Made by a program: the position numbers and the translations under genes. Positions 16,134 to 25,200 of a stretch of 64,000 nucleotides of DNA are shown here, piece after piece; the first letter of the stretch is position 1, and every line of letters starts with the position of its first letter. A model generated the notes under the pieces. That model had not been told where the DNA came from. It saw only the letters and a list, made by a program, of their open reading frames with translations, and did no database searches. Source of the DNA: DATCZS01 sp036525795 (GTDB lineage: Bacteria; Actinomycetota; Acidimicrobiia; Spongiisociales; ZC4RG35); the NCBI GenBank assembly GCA_036525795.1, contig DATCZS010000043.1, forward strand, positions 41,287 through 105,286, written 5' to 3'.

Positions 16134-18422
16134 ATGGCTGGTTCGATCCTGGGCGCCTCGGTCACGCGGGTCGAAGACCCCCGCTTCGTCACCGGCAACG
16201 GGACCTATCTGTCCAATCGCCACGTCGAGGGAGCGCTGTGGATGGCGCCGGTGCGATCGACCGAACCCCACGCCCGGCTGCTCGCCGTCGACGTGGAGGA
16301 GGCCGCCGCCGCGCCCGGGGTGGTCCGCGCCTACACCGGTGCGGACTTCGCGGAGCTGAGGATGCCCGTCGACGCCCCGTCCACCCCCCAGGAGATGCGT
16401 CGCCCCCTGATCGCGGTCGACCGCGTGCGGTATGTGGGCGAGATCGTCGCCGTGGTCGTGGCCGAGACCGAGCGAGCGGCGCGGGAAGCGGCCACGCTCG
16501 TCTGGCCCGACTACGAACTGCTGCCAACCGTGTCGACCCCTCACGCCGGTCTGGCCCCCGACGCACCCCTGCTCTTCCCCGAGCTGGGATCGAACGTCGT
16601 GTACGACAAGGGAGACGACCTGACCGATGAGGCGTTGGCCGGAGCCGAGGTGGTCATCGAGTTCACCCTCACCCACCAGCGGGTGGCGGCGGTCCCGCTG
16701 GAGACGGGAAACGCGCTCGCCGCCCCGCGGGGAGACGGCGAAGTCGATGTGTGGCTCGGCGTCCAGTCGGTGCACGGCCCGCGGGCCGGACTGGCGAAGG
16801 CATTGGGGATCCATTGGTCTGCCATCCACCTGAAGGTGCCGGACATGGGCGGCGGGTTCGGAGCGAAGATCCCGATCTACCCCGAACATGCGCTGGTGAC
16901 GGCGATCGCCCTCGACCTGGGACGACCCGTGCGCTGGCACCAGACCCGCTCGGAGAGCCTGCAGGCGATGGCGCACGGCCGAGCCCAGGCCCAGAAGGTC
17001 AGGCTGGGAGCGACGAGGGACGGCCGCGTCACCGGCCTCCAGATCGAGGCACTGCAGGACGCGGGGGCGTACCCGCTGTTCGGGGCGAACCTCCCCTCCA
17101 TGACCAGACGAGTCGCCTCGGGGCCATATCGCATCCCCCGGGTCGAATTCCGGTGGAAGTCGGTGGTGACCAACGCGACACCCGTCCATGCGTACCGCGG
17201 CGCCGGCCGACCGGAGGCAACCCTGTCCCTGGAACGGGCTCTCGACCAGCTGGCAGGCGAACTCGGCATGGATCCCGCCGAGGTGCGGAGGAGGAACTTC
17301 ATTCCGTCCGACGCTTTTCCATACGTGTCGGCGACGGGGGAACGCTACGACTCCGGAAACTACGACGCCGCCTTCGATCGGGCGCTGGGCATGGCGGGAT
17401 ACCCGGACCTTCGTGCCGAGCAGGCCAGGCGACGCGCCGGCGGAGATCGCCGCCAGCTCGGCATCGGCATCGGCTCGTACGTCGAGATCACCGCCGGGGT
17501 CGGTCGCATGGACTGGGGGGCGGTCGAGGTGACGCCAGACGGGCGGGCCACGGTCTACTCCGGGGCGCTGTCTCACGGTCACGGGCACGAGACGACCTTT
17601 GCCCAGCTGGCCTCAGGGATCCTCGGACTGCCGATGGACCGCATCCGCTTCGTCCAAGGCGACACCGACCTGGTCGTTCGAGGGGGCGGAACGATGGGAT
17701 CGCGATCGATGCAACTCGCCGGCACGGCGGTGTCCCGCGCCGCCAGGGGCGTCGTCGACAAGGCGCGCGCCATCGTTGCCCACCACTTCGAAGCCGCGGT
17801 CGAGGACGCCGTGCAGACCGAGGACGGCTCGTTCCGGATCGCCGGGGTCCCCGGCACCGAACTGACGCTGGCACAGATCGCCGGGCTGGCTTCCGATGCG
17901 GCGAACCTCCCCGACGGCATGGATCCCGGCCTGAGGGTCGACGACCTGATCGAGCAGGTCGAGGCCACCGTCCCGTTCGGGACCCACCTGTCGGTGGTCG
18001 AGGTCGACACCGAGACCGGTGAGGTCGGCATCCTCCGCCACATCGCCTGCGACGACTGCGGGACGATCTTCAGTCGCATGGTGGTCGATGGGCAGGTCCA
18101 CGGCGGCGTGGCCCAGGGTGTGGGACAGGCGCTGTACGAGGCGGTGCGATACGACGATGGAGGTCGGCTTCTCACCTCCAATCTGACGGGCTACCTCATC
18201 CCCACCGCCACCACCGTGCCGTCGATCGAGATCGACCACACCGAGACTCCCACCCCGGAGAACGATCTGGGGGCGAAAGGCATCGGAGAGGCCGGGACGA
18301 TCGGATCCATGCCCGCCGTGGTGAATGCGGTCATCGATGCGCTCTCCCCGTTCGGCGTGCGCCATCTCGACATGCCTCTGACCCCTGCCCGGGTGTGGGA
18401 GGCGATCAGCCGGGCAGGCTGA
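16134..18422 (+). CDS. Xanthine dehydrogenase-family molybdopterin subunit, form II CoxL-like (orphan)
   Basis: This 762-residue molybdenum hydroxylase large subunit begins ILGASVTRVEDPRFVTGNG, a standard start. It contains the small a/b hammerhead domain, the MGGGFGAK cofactor loop near residue 243, AYRGAGR at 353-359 and GIGEAGT with the catalytic Glu719. True CO dehydrogenase (form I) has AYxCSFR; AYRGAGR defines form II enzymes, which hydroxylate purines, aldehydes or other heterocycles. The family normally works with a FAD subunit (CoxM) and a [2Fe-2S] subunit (CoxS), and neither is adjacent, so the electron partner must be encoded elsewhere. Upstream it faces the MFS-M20 operon; downstream lies a FAD amino-acid dehydrogenase. 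Confidence 0.9.
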   Translation: MAGSILGASVTRVEDPRFVTGNGTYLSNRHVEGALWMAPVRSTEPHARLLAVDVEEAAAAPGVVRAYTGADFAELRMPVDAPSTPQEMRRPLIAVDRVRYVGEIVAVVVAETERAAREAATLVWPDYELLPTVSTPHAGLAPDAPLLFPELGSNVVYDKGDDLTDEALAGAEVVIEFTLTHQRVAAVPLETGNALAAPRGDGEVDVWLGVQSVHGPRAGLAKALGIHWSAIHLKVPDMGGGFGAKIPIYPEHALVTAIALDLGRPVRWHQTRSESLQAMAHGRAQAQKVRLGATRDGRVTGLQIEALQDAGAYPLFGANLPSMTRRVASGPYRIPRVEFRWKSVVTNATPVHAYRGAGRPEATLSLERALDQLAGELGMDPAEVRRRNFIPSDAFPYVSATGERYDSGNYDAAFDRALGMAGYPDLRAEQARRRAGGDRRQLGIGIGSYVEITAGVGRMDWGAVEVTPDGRATVYSGALSHGHGHETTFAQLASGILGLPMDRIRFVQGDTDLVVRGGGTMGSRSMQLAGTAVSRAARGVVDKARAIVAHHFEAAVEDAVQTEDGSFRIAGVPGTELTLAQIAGLASDAANLPDGMDPGLRVDDLIEQVEATVPFGTHLSVVEVDTETGEVGILRHIACDDCGTIFSRMVVDGQVHGGVAQGVGQALYEAVRYDDGGRLLTSNLTGYLIPTATTVPSIEIDHTETPTPENDLGAKGIGEAGTIGSMPAVVNAVIDALSPFGVRHLDMPLTPARVWEAISRAG

Positions 18423-18450
18423 GCCGGTCGTCGACCGCCGGCGGACGCGG

Positions 18451-18456
18451 TAGCGT
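18451..18456 (+). promoter_or_regulatory. Putative leaderless -10 box (TAGCGT)
   Basis: TAGCGT is 6 nt before the ATG at 18463, within the 40-bp gap after the CoxL-like gene. Confidence 0.55.
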
Positions 18457-18462
18457 GAACCC

Positions 18463-19578
18463 ATGGTCGACGTGCTGGTCGTGGGCGGCGGCATCGCCGG
18501 CGTGTCGGCGGCAGCCGAGATGGCGGCCCGCGGGCGCTCGGTGGTCCTGGTCGAGGCAGAGCCACAGCTTGCCTATCACACCACCGGCCGATCGGCTGCG
18601 CTGTACTTCGAGAACTACGGGCATGCGGACGTACGCGGGCTCTCCAAAGCGTCGCGCCGATTCTTCCAGAGCCCGCCCGAGGGTCTGGCGGATGCCCCCC
18701 TCCTCTCGCCGCGCGGGGCGCTTTCCATCGCCTCATCCCCCAAGCTCGCCAGGATCGAGCAATGGGCATCGGACGCCAGGGTGTACGGAACACAGGTCGA
18801 GATCCTCGACACGTCCGCGGCGGTGGCGATGGTCCCCGCCCTCAGGCCAGACGCAGTCGCGGGCGCAATCCTCGAACCGGACGCCGCCGACATGGACGTG
18901 GCGGGCATCCACCAGGCGTTCGTCCGCATGCTGCGGAGACATGGAGGAGAGATCAGGACCTCGTCGCCCGTCACCGGTCTCCTCCGGGGCGCCGGGGGAT
19001 GGGACGTCGCCGCCGGCGGCTCGACCTACACCGCCGATGTGATCGTCAACGCAGCGGGAGCGTGGTGCGATGCGGTGGCCGGGGCCGCGGGCATCGATCC
19101 CGTCGGGCTCGTCCCCAAGCGCCGAACCGCCTTCATGGTGGCGGCCCCGGCAGGGTCGGAGCGGTGGCCGCTGGTGGCGGAGGTCGACCACGAGTTCTAT
19201 TTCAAGCCCGACGGGGTGCAGCTCCTGTGCTCTCCGGCCGACGAGACCCCGAGCGCACCGTGTGACGCCCGCCCCGAGGAGATCGACATCGCCCTGGCGA
19301 TCGAGCGGATCAACCGGGCGACCAGCCTGGACATCAGGAGCATCCGATCGAGTTGGGCGGGACTGCGCAGTTTCGTTTCGGACGGATCGATGGTGATCGG
19401 ATTCGAGCCGGGGGTCGAGGGGTTCTTCTGGCTCGCCGGCCAGGGCGGCACCGGGATCCAGACCGCCCCCGCCGCCGCCCGGCTCGCAGCCGAGCTGATC
19501 TGCGACGGTTTCGTCTCCGACGAGCTGGCCTCTTTCGGCGTGGACCCGGCCGCCCTCTCCCCGGCTCGCTTCCGCTGA
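18463..19578 (+). CDS. FAD-dependent D-amino-acid dehydrogenase, DauA-like
   Basis: This 371-residue DAO-superfamily flavoprotein begins with the Rossmann FAD motif VLVVGGGIAGVSAAAEMA. The segment YHTTGRSAALYFENYG (about 37-52) followed by FFQSPPEGLADAPLLSPRG is characteristic of DauA, the D-arginine dehydrogenase that converts D-amino acids to 2-oxo acids plus ammonia with a quinone-type acceptor. The FAD-covering C-terminal GQGGTGIQTAPAAARLAAEL is intact. The exact D-amino-acid range is unknown. It probably acts on D-amino acids released from peptidoglycan or the environment. Confidence 0.85.
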   Translation: MVDVLVVGGGIAGVSAAAEMAARGRSVVLVEAEPQLAYHTTGRSAALYFENYGHADVRGLSKASRRFFQSPPEGLADAPLLSPRGALSIASSPKLARIEQWASDARVYGTQVEILDTSAAVAMVPALRPDAVAGAILEPDAADMDVAGIHQAFVRMLRRHGGEIRTSSPVTGLLRGAGGWDVAAGGSTYTADVIVNAAGAWCDAVAGAAGIDPVGLVPKRRTAFMVAAPAGSERWPLVAEVDHEFYFKPDGVQLLCSPADETPSAPCDARPEEIDIALAIERINRATSLDIRSIRSSWAGLRSFVSDGSMVIGFEPGVEGFFWLAGQGGTGIQTAPAAARLAAELICDGFVSDELASFGVDPAALSPARFR

Positions 19579-19597
19579 CCGCCCGCCGGGGAGCCGG

Positions 19598-19603
19598 TAG
19601 CGT
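19598..19603 (+). promoter_or_regulatory. Possible -10 box (TAGCGT) before PQ-loop gene
   Basis: TAGCGT is 9 nt before the GTG at 19613; the spacing is slightly longer than at other leaderless genes. Confidence 0.4.
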
Positions 19604-19612
19604 CCCCGCAAC

Positions 19613-20206
19613 GTGACCCTCGCTGATCTCGCCGTCATCGCCGCCACCCTGCTGGCGTGGGCTTCGCTGCTCCCCCAGATCGCCCGGCTGGCGCGAACCG
19701 GGGATCCGACCGGCGTTTCGACGACCTGGCCCGCGATCGGGCTCGTGTCCAATGCCGGCTGGACGGTGTACCTGGTCGGCCGGAACCTGTGGGCGGCGGT
19801 GCCTTCGACCATCGTGATGGTCCTGTTCTATGCGCTCGTCCTTCGCGCCCTGGCGAGGACCGGTGCCAGGCTCGACAGGAGCTGGGGGCGCGGTGCGACA
19901 TGGGCGCTGGCGCTGGCCTTCGCCGGCCTGGCGGGCGGCCTCTCCGCCATGGGGCTCCTCCTCGGCTGGTCGTACATCGTCCAGATCGCCCCCGCGGTCA
20001 GGGCCGTCTACGCCACCCGGCGACCGACCGGCGTCTCGATCTCCACCTGGCTGCTGATCGCGGTCGAGGCGGCTCTGTGGGGCTTCTACGGCTGGTGGTT
20101 CGAGGACACGCCGGTGGTGGTATACGGAGTCGTGGGGGTCGCCGGCGGGCTCGCCATCGTCGCCCGCCTGATCGCGTCCCGACGTCGATCGACGCAGCCT
20201 GTCTGA
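19613..20206 (+). CDS. Double PQ-loop (SWEET/MtN3-like) membrane protein
   Basis: This 197-residue protein has seven predicted helices and two PQ-loop repeats: SLLPQIARLARTGDPTGVST (about residues 18-37), and the matching YIVQIAPAVRAVYATRR with PTGVSISTW near 120-145. In the second copy the PQ has become VQ. Two triple-helix bundles joined by an extra helix is the topology of eukaryotic SWEETs and PQ-loop lysosomal transporters. Bacteria usually have one-bundle SemiSWEETs of about 90 residues, so the duplicated form is notable. It may move sugars or amino acids; no substrate residue can be assigned. The GTG start lacks a Shine-Dalgarno. Confidence 0.7.
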   Translation: MTLADLAVIAATLLAWASLLPQIARLARTGDPTGVSTTWPAIGLVSNAGWTVYLVGRNLWAAVPSTIVMVLFYALVLRALARTGARLDRSWGRGATWALALAFAGLAGGLSAMGLLLGWSYIVQIAPAVRAVYATRRPTGVSISTWLLIAVEAALWGFYGWWFEDTPVVVYGVVGVAGGLAIVARLIASRRRSTQPV

Positions 20207-20260
20207 ACGGGGAGGCCAAACCGGGACGGCCGAGCCCGCACCGGAACGCGGCGGCCGAGG

Positions 20261-21421
20261 TCAGACCGGCCGATGGGCCGTCAGCCAGCGTTCCAGTCGC
20301 TCGATCGCCTCGGCGATGTCATCCGGCGACTCCGAATACGAGATGCGGAGGTGGTGTTCGCCCCGCCCCGGGTCGAAGTCGATGCCGGGAGTCAGGGCTA
20401 CCCCGGTCTCGTCGAGCAACCTGCGACACAGCTCGGAGCTGGGGATCCCGCACCGGGCCACGTCGACCCACAGGTAGAACGCCCCGTCGGCCGGGGCGTG
20501 GGGCAGGTCCCAGCGGGCGAGGGCCGCAACCAGCATGCGACGGGACTCGGCGTAGCGAGCCACATTGGCGTCGAGTTCGGCTGTGGCATCGAACGCCGCC
20601 GCAGCCGACATCTGGGCGAGGGTGGGCGGCGAGATGAACAGGTTCTGGGCAAGGCGCTCGAGCGGCGAGACGAGCACGGGAGGAACCACCAGCCATCCCA
20701 GGCGCCATCCGGTCATGGAGAAGTACTTCGAGAACGACTGGACGACGATGGCATCCCTGGTGACCTCGAGGGCGCTCACCGCCGGCGCGTCGTAGCTGAT
20801 CCCGTGATAGATCTCGTCGCTGATCAAGACCGTCCGCCGCTCCTCACACACCTGCACCAATGCCGCGAGCTCGTCACGACGCAGAGCCGTGCCGGTCGGA
20901 TTCGAGGGAGAGGCGATGACGAGCGCATCGAGCCGGCCCGCCTCCTCCACGAGCCGCGGGGTCGGCACCCAGCGTGATGCGGCGTCCACCGGGATCCCGA
21001 CCAGTTCGAGGTCGAGGGCGGAGATGATGTTGCGGTAGGCGGCGTAGCCGGGTTCGGTGATGCCGACCCTGGCTCCGACATCGAGCGCCGCCAGCAGGGC
21101 GAGCACGAACCCGCCAGACGCGCCTGCCGTCACGGCCACGTGCTCAGGATCCACTTCGACCCCCCGCCGGAGGTAGTGCGAGGCGATGGCACTGCGCAGC
21201 GCAGGAACCCCGAGGGCGTCGGTGTAGCCGAGCCGATCGACCTCCAGCACCGTCGCGGCGGTTGCGAGAACGGCCGCCGGAGCCGGAGTGGACGGCTGGC
21301 CGACCTCGAGATGCAGCACATCCCCGTGCGCCGCCTGACGCCGCCCGGCGGCCTTCATCACTTCCATCACGTGGAACGGCGCGATGGCCGAACGACGCGA
21401 AGGACGCACCTCAAACCCCAT
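20261..21421 (-). CDS. Class I/II pyridoxal-phosphate aminotransferase
   Basis: This 386-residue fold-type I aminotransferase (AspC/AlaT-like branch) shows LHLEVGQPSTP at the N-terminus, TAGASGGFVLAL (phosphate-binding turn), ASPSNPTGTALRRDEL (the Asn that stacks on PLP), ISDEIYHGISYD (Asp/Tyr to PLP), the Schiff-base Lys in QSFSKYFSMTGWRLGW, and the substrate-carboxylate Arg in LRISYS. The amino donor is not evident. It starts at ATG 21421, 11 bp inside the end of the upstream amidohydrolase gene, so the two are co-transcribed and translationally coupled. Confidence 0.9.
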   Translation of the reverse strand: MGFEVRPSRRSAIAPFHVMEVMKAAGRRQAAHGDVLHLEVGQPSTPAPAAVLATAATVLEVDRLGYTDALGVPALRSAIASHYLRRGVEVDPEHVAVTAGASGGFVLALLAALDVGARVGITEPGYAAYRNIISALDLELVGIPVDAASRWVPTPRLVEEAGRLDALVIASPSNPTGTALRRDELAALVQVCEERRTVLISDEIYHGISYDAPAVSALEVTRDAIVVQSFSKYFSMTGWRLGWLVVPPVLVSPLERLAQNLFISPPTLAQMSAAAAFDATAELDANVARYAESRRMLVAALARWDLPHAPADGAFYLWVDVARCGIPSSELCRRLLDETGVALTPGIDFDPGRGEHHLRISYSESPDDIAEAIERLERWLTAHRPV

Positions 21422-22484
21422 CGGTGGGAAGCCTCCTCACCCGACCCGACCTGATCACCGCCACCGGGGCGCCGAGGACCGTCGGGTCGTCATGCGGATG
21501 CACGTCGAAGCCCACGAGATCGGCGGGTTCGCCCACCTCGAACCCCGCGGAGCGTCCGGCATACCGGTACGCGGCGGTGGAGACCGCCGCCACGGCGTCT
21601 TCGTGGCTCAAGCCGTAGTCGATCATCCGCAGCGCCTCGGAAACCACCCGCGAGGAGGGTACCGCCAGATCGGACCCGGCCAGCACGTGAACCCCTCTCT
21701 CGACCGCCGAGGGGAGCAGAGCCCGCACCCGCGCCAGCCCTTCGGCGACGACCCTTCCCCCGGTTCGTTCGCGACCGACCTCTTCGACCACCGCTTCCAT
21801 CCGCAACACGGTGGGAACCCAGGCACCGCCTCTCGCTCCGAGGAGGCGGAGGTCGTCGTCGGTCAGGAACAGGCCATGCTCGATGGAGTCGACCCCGGCC
21901 CGCACCGCTGCGGATGCCACATGCGGAGCAGCGGTGTGGATCGCCACCCTCGCTCCCCCTCTGTGGGCGAGGTCGACGGCGACACGCAATGCGTCCTCGT
22001 CGAAGTTCGCCACTGCCCCCATCCCCCGTCGCGGCCAGTCCCCCACCAGCTTGACCCAGCCGGCCGACTCGGCGACGGCGGCCCCCACCGCCGCGGCCAA
22101 CCCGTCCGCGTCGGTTTCCACGGCGAACCCCGGGTAGTAGCCGCCCGGAGCGGCGATCATTCGTCCGGCGGCATGGAGGTCGGGTCGCTCCCAGGCCGGG
22201 CGCGACAGCAGTCCGATCACCGTCGTGTCGCGCCATCCCTTGTCGAAGCACAGCAGCACCCCGCCGTCGAGCAGCGTCACCGCCCTGGCGGCGATCGCCG
22301 CCGGATCGCCCGGCTCGAGCACCATGTCGTCCTGGGCGAGATGGGCGTGGGAATCCGCCAGACCCGGAAGGCACCAGAGCCCGGACAGGTCGAGCACCGG
22401 GCCTGCGGAGTCATCGGTCCAACCCCCGTCCTCGATTCCGCGCTCGCACACGACCCCTGAGAGGTCCCTCATCGCCACCCGCAT
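21411..22484 (-). CDS. Amidohydrolase-superfamily protein (imidazolonepropionase/prolidase-like)
   Basis: This 357-residue TIM-barrel amidohydrolase has the first metal motif in GLADSHAHLAQDD (HxH), a candidate Lys in GWVKLVGDWP (often carbamylated in two-metal members), His in RVAIHTAAP, SIEHGLFL, and the late Asp in LAGSDLAVPSSR. The family cleaves C-N bonds in cyclic amides or dipeptides. It precedes and overlaps an aminotransferase gene, which fits catabolism of an amino-acid derivative: ring or amide opening followed by transamination. The ATG at 22484 has a TAGCCT box 7 nt upstream. Confidence 0.82.
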   Translation of the reverse strand: MRVAMRDLSGVVCERGIEDGGWTDDSAGPVLDLSGLWCLPGLADSHAHLAQDDMVLEPGDPAAIAARAVTLLDGGVLLCFDKGWRDTTVIGLLSRPAWERPDLHAAGRMIAAPGGYYPGFAVETDADGLAAAVGAAVAESAGWVKLVGDWPRRGMGAVANFDEDALRVAVDLAHRGGARVAIHTAAPHVASAAVRAGVDSIEHGLFLTDDDLRLLGARGGAWVPTVLRMEAVVEEVGRERTGGRVVAEGLARVRALLPSAVERGVHVLAGSDLAVPSSRVVSEALRMIDYGLSHEDAVAAVSTAAYRYAGRSAGFEVGEPADLVGFDVHPHDDPTVLGAPVAVIRSGRVRRLPTDGV

Positions 22485-22491
22485 GCGGCGG

Positions 22492-22497
22492 AGGCTA
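22492..22497 (-). promoter_or_regulatory. Putative leaderless -10 box (TAGCCT)
   Basis: TAGCCT on the minus strand is 7 nt before the amidohydrolase ATG at 22484. Confidence 0.5.
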
Positions 22498-22544
22498 TCC
22501 CGACACTCCGCCGTATTGCGACGCGGTCCGGGTTGAATGGCGCA

Positions 22545-23957
22545 ATGACCCGCCTCGTCCGTCTCGCCGCACTCGCCGCGATCGTCGCTTCATGTGGCTT
22601 CGTCGATGGCCGGCCCGCCGACACATCCACTCCGGACACGACATCGACCACGACCACCGTTCCGGCGACGACCACCACATCGGTGATCACCCGGGACCTC
22701 ACTGTGACGGACTGCCCGGCCCCCGAGTCGCCGTTCTCGATCCTGTGCGAGACCGTGGCTCTCATCGAATCCCACTACGTGGACCCTGTCGACCTCGACG
22801 CCCTCGCCAGGGGCGCGGCGCTCGGCGTGGAGCGGCTGACCGAATCGGGTGGCTACACCGACCCCTTGACGTGTGCGGTGCCGAACACGGAGAGCTTCCT
22901 CGAATTGTGTGTCGCCATCGACGAACGCGACGTGCCTCCGGATGTCGCCGTCGAGAGCGCCCTCGTGGGGATGATCGCCGAGACGCTCGATCCCAACTCG
23001 GCATACCTCACGCCGGTGGCGCTGCAGCTCACCGCGCAGGACCAGACCGGGCAGGTCGAGGGGATCGGCGCGCTGGTCACCACCGAGGACCTGGCGAGCG
23101 ATGACCCCGAGGCGACGCCGTGCCCCGTCATCTCCGAAACCTGCAGGCTCGTGGTCGTCTCGGTGTTCCAGGGAAGTCCCGCCGAGGCCGCCGGGCTGAT
23201 GCCGGACGACGTCATGATCTCCGTGAACGGCACCTCGATCCTCGACCGGGCCTTCGACGAGGTCACCGCCGAGGTTCGCGGCCCTTCCGGTACCTCGGTG
23301 ACCATCGGGATCCGGCGCGGCCCGACGACGTTCGAGGTGTCGATCGTCAGACAGGCGATCGACATCCCCACGGTCCAATCGGAGATGGTCGGCACCGTTG
23401 GCTACCTGCGCCTGTTTCAGTTCACGCTCAATGCGGACGAACAGGTTCGCCGGGCACTCGGCGACCTGCTCGACGCCGGCGCCACCGCCATCGTGTTCGA
23501 CCTGCGCGACAACCCGGGCGGGGCCCTCACGACCTCGGTGGCGGTCGCCAGCGAGTTTCTCGCCGAAGGGCTCGTGCTCCGGACCGAGGCACCCGATCAG
23601 GACATTCCCTACGAGGTCCAGCCTGGAGGGCTGGCGACCGACCCGGGACTCCCGGTCCTGGTGCTCATCAACCGCGGGAGTGCGTCGGGTTCCGAGGTGG
23701 TGGCGGGGGCGCTCCAGGAGGCGGGAAGGGCCACCATCATCGGCGAGGCGAGCTTTGGCAAGAACACCGTGCAGCAGCGCTTCAACCTCTCCAACGGAGG
23801 GGCGGCCAAGCTGACGATCGCCCGATGGGTGACTCCGGGTGGCACCGACTTCGGTGGCGATGGAATCCAGCCGGACATCGAAGCCGACCTCCCCGCCGGC
23901 CTCTCGATCGCGGAAGTGGTGGCCTCCGCCCTCGACGCCGCAGGCATGCCGGGCTGA
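22545..23957 (+). CDS. S41 C-terminal processing peptidase, lipoprotein
   Basis: This 470-residue secreted protease has a short signal ending in a lipobox-like VASC (Cys17), then a Thr/Ser/Pro-rich linker (about 25-48). A helical N-domain follows, a PDZ domain (about 200-280, GSPAEAAGLMPDDVMISVNG) and the S41 protease domain. The catalytic Ser lies in RGSASGSEVVAGAL and the catalytic Lys in GEASFGKNTVQQ, the Ser/Lys dyad of CtpA/Prc enzymes. A Cys-containing insert in the PDZ region (about residues 188-201) is unusual. It degrades or trims exported proteins at the cell envelope. An alternative TTG start at 22533 adds four residues. Confidence 0.9.
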   Translation: MTRLVRLAALAAIVASCGFVDGRPADTSTPDTTSTTTTVPATTTTSVITRDLTVTDCPAPESPFSILCETVALIESHYVDPVDLDALARGAALGVERLTESGGYTDPLTCAVPNTESFLELCVAIDERDVPPDVAVESALVGMIAETLDPNSAYLTPVALQLTAQDQTGQVEGIGALVTTEDLASDDPEATPCPVISETCRLVVVSVFQGSPAEAAGLMPDDVMISVNGTSILDRAFDEVTAEVRGPSGTSVTIGIRRGPTTFEVSIVRQAIDIPTVQSEMVGTVGYLRLFQFTLNADEQVRRALGDLLDAGATAIVFDLRDNPGGALTTSVAVASEFLAEGLVLRTEAPDQDIPYEVQPGGLATDPGLPVLVLINRGSASGSEVVAGALQEAGRATIIGEASFGKNTVQQRFNLSNGGAAKLTIARWVTPGGTDFGGDGIQPDIEADLPAGLSIAEVVASALDAAGMPG

Positions 23958-23971
23958 CCGCGACCGCCAGG

Positions 23972-25186
23972 TCAGAGGTAGTAACGGCAGGTCCAGGGGC
24001 GCCAGGGATCGAGACCGCGAGAGCGGTAGTACTCGGCGAGCCACGAGGCGGCGATGATGTTCGCCTCGCCGTCGAACACCGAGCGGTCGCCCACCCCGGC
24101 CTGAACGCTGGCCACCGCCCAGGTCCCCGGCATGAACTGGAAGAGCCCTGAGGCGCCCGAGTACGGATTGACGGCGTTGGGATCCCCGAGGCTCTCGCAC
24201 TGCATGATCACGAGGGCGTCCTCGACGAGGTCAGGGGCGAAGTGGGTCGTGACCAGTGGCCTCCATGCCTCGACCGCCGCGCTGATCGGAATCGACGGCG
24301 GATCGGAGGGCGTCGTGGTGGTGGTCGTCGTGGTGGTCGTGGTGGATGACGACGTCGTCGTGGGGGCGGCGGTGACGCCAGGCGCGGTCGTGACGGTGGT
24401 CGTGGGTGCAGTCGAGGTGACGGTCGGACGGGTCGTCGACGTGGAGGTGCGGACGGTGGTTGTCGTCGTCGTCGTGGTGGCCCGGCGTGCCGCCTCCTCG
24501 GCGGCGCGGGCACGATCAACATCCGATTGCGCCTGCCGGTACGCGGCGTCGGCGGCGTTGGCCCTGGCAAAGGCGGCAGCCACCTCGGCGTTGGCCGCCT
24601 CCAGGATCGACTGCAGCTCGTCTGAACGATCCGCCAGCTGCGATTGGAGTCCGCTCACCACATCACGTTCGGCGGCGTAGGCGCGGCGAAGATCGAGGAG
24701 CTCCCGCTGCTGGATGAGCAGGCGATCGAGGTCTCCCAGCGCTCGCTGCTGAGAGCGACCCAGCACGTCGCCCACCACCAGCGCGTCCTCGAGGCTGGCG
24801 GTGTCCAGGACCAACCCGCTGACTGCGGTGACCGACTCCATGTAGGCGGTGATGGTCTGTTCGGCGAGTTGGCGCTCGATGTCGAGCGAGCGCATGTCTG
24901 CAAACGCCATCGACCTGCCGATCCGGTCGAGCTCGGCGTTGGCCGTGGCCAGGCGGGCACCGGTGTCGCCGTACGCCTCGAGCACGGAGAAGAGTTGCTG
25001 TTCGACCGCATCGCGATTGTCGATCGACCCGGTCACGACCTCGTAGGCCGAATCGACCTCGCCGCGGGCGGCATCGGCGCGCCGTTCCGCCTCATCGACG
25101 GGAGTCTGGGCTGCAACAGAGCCGACACCCGTGATGATGGAGAGAAAGAGGAGACAGAGGACACCGAGTCCCCGGTGCGCACGCAT
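23972..25186 (-). CDS. Secreted coiled-coil lytic transglycosylase (SLT-like)
   Basis: This 404-residue exported protein has a signal peptide at 1-26 (LCLLFLSIITG, then VAAQ), a long coiled coil (about 30-215, rich in Ala, Glu, Asp and Leu heptads) of the type found before NlpC/P60 and M23 cell-wall enzymes, a Thr-rich linker of about 75 residues, then a C-terminal lysozyme-like domain. There MQCESLGDPNAVNPYSGASG supplies the catalytic Glu and the GLFQFMPGTW motif. It probably cleaves or remodels peptidoglycan. The ATG at 25186 gives the signal peptide and has a TAGCCT box 8 nt upstream; the frame stays open to 26263 but only as a shadow of msrA and glgX. It converges with the S41 gene. Confidence 0.85.
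   Translation of the reverse strand: MRAHRGLGVLCLLFLSIITGVGSVAAQTPVDEAERRADAARGEVDSAYEVVTGSIDNRDAVEQQLFSVLEAYGDTGARLATANAELDRIGRSMAFADMRSLDIERQLAEQTITAYMESVTAVSGLVLDTASLEDALVVGDVLGRSQQRALGDLDRLLIQQRELLDLRRAYAAERDVVSGLQSQLADRSDELQSILEAANAEVAAAFARANAADAAYRQAQSDVDRARAAEEAARRATTTTTTTTVRTSTSTTRPTVTSTAPTTTVTTAPGVTAAPTTTSSSTTTTTTTTTTTPSDPPSIPISAAVEAWRPLVTTHFAPDLVEDALVIMQCESLGDPNAVNPYSGASGLFQFMPGTWAVASVQAGVGDRSVFDGEANIIAASWLAEYYRSRGLDPWRPWTCRYYL
24308..24480 (-). repeat. Low-complexity Thr-codon tract inside the transglycosylase gene
   Basis: On the minus strand this is a run of ACC/ACG codons with scattered Ser, Pro and Val, which encodes the Thr-rich linker between the coiled coil and the lysozyme-like domain. 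It is simple sequence, prone to slippage, and similar in composition to linkers in the S41 and FKBP lipoproteins. Confidence 0.8.
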
Positions 25187-25194
25187 CGGACACG

Positions 25195-25200
25195 AGGCTA
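25195..25200 (-). promoter_or_regulatory. Putative leaderless -10 box (TAGCCT)
   Basis: TAGCCT on the minus strand is 8 nt before the transglycosylase ATG at 25186. Confidence 0.45.

Noticed and set aside
16134..18422. Aerobic CO dehydrogenase large subunit
   Set aside because: The active-site loop is AYRGAGR, not AYxCSFR, and coxM and coxS are missing.
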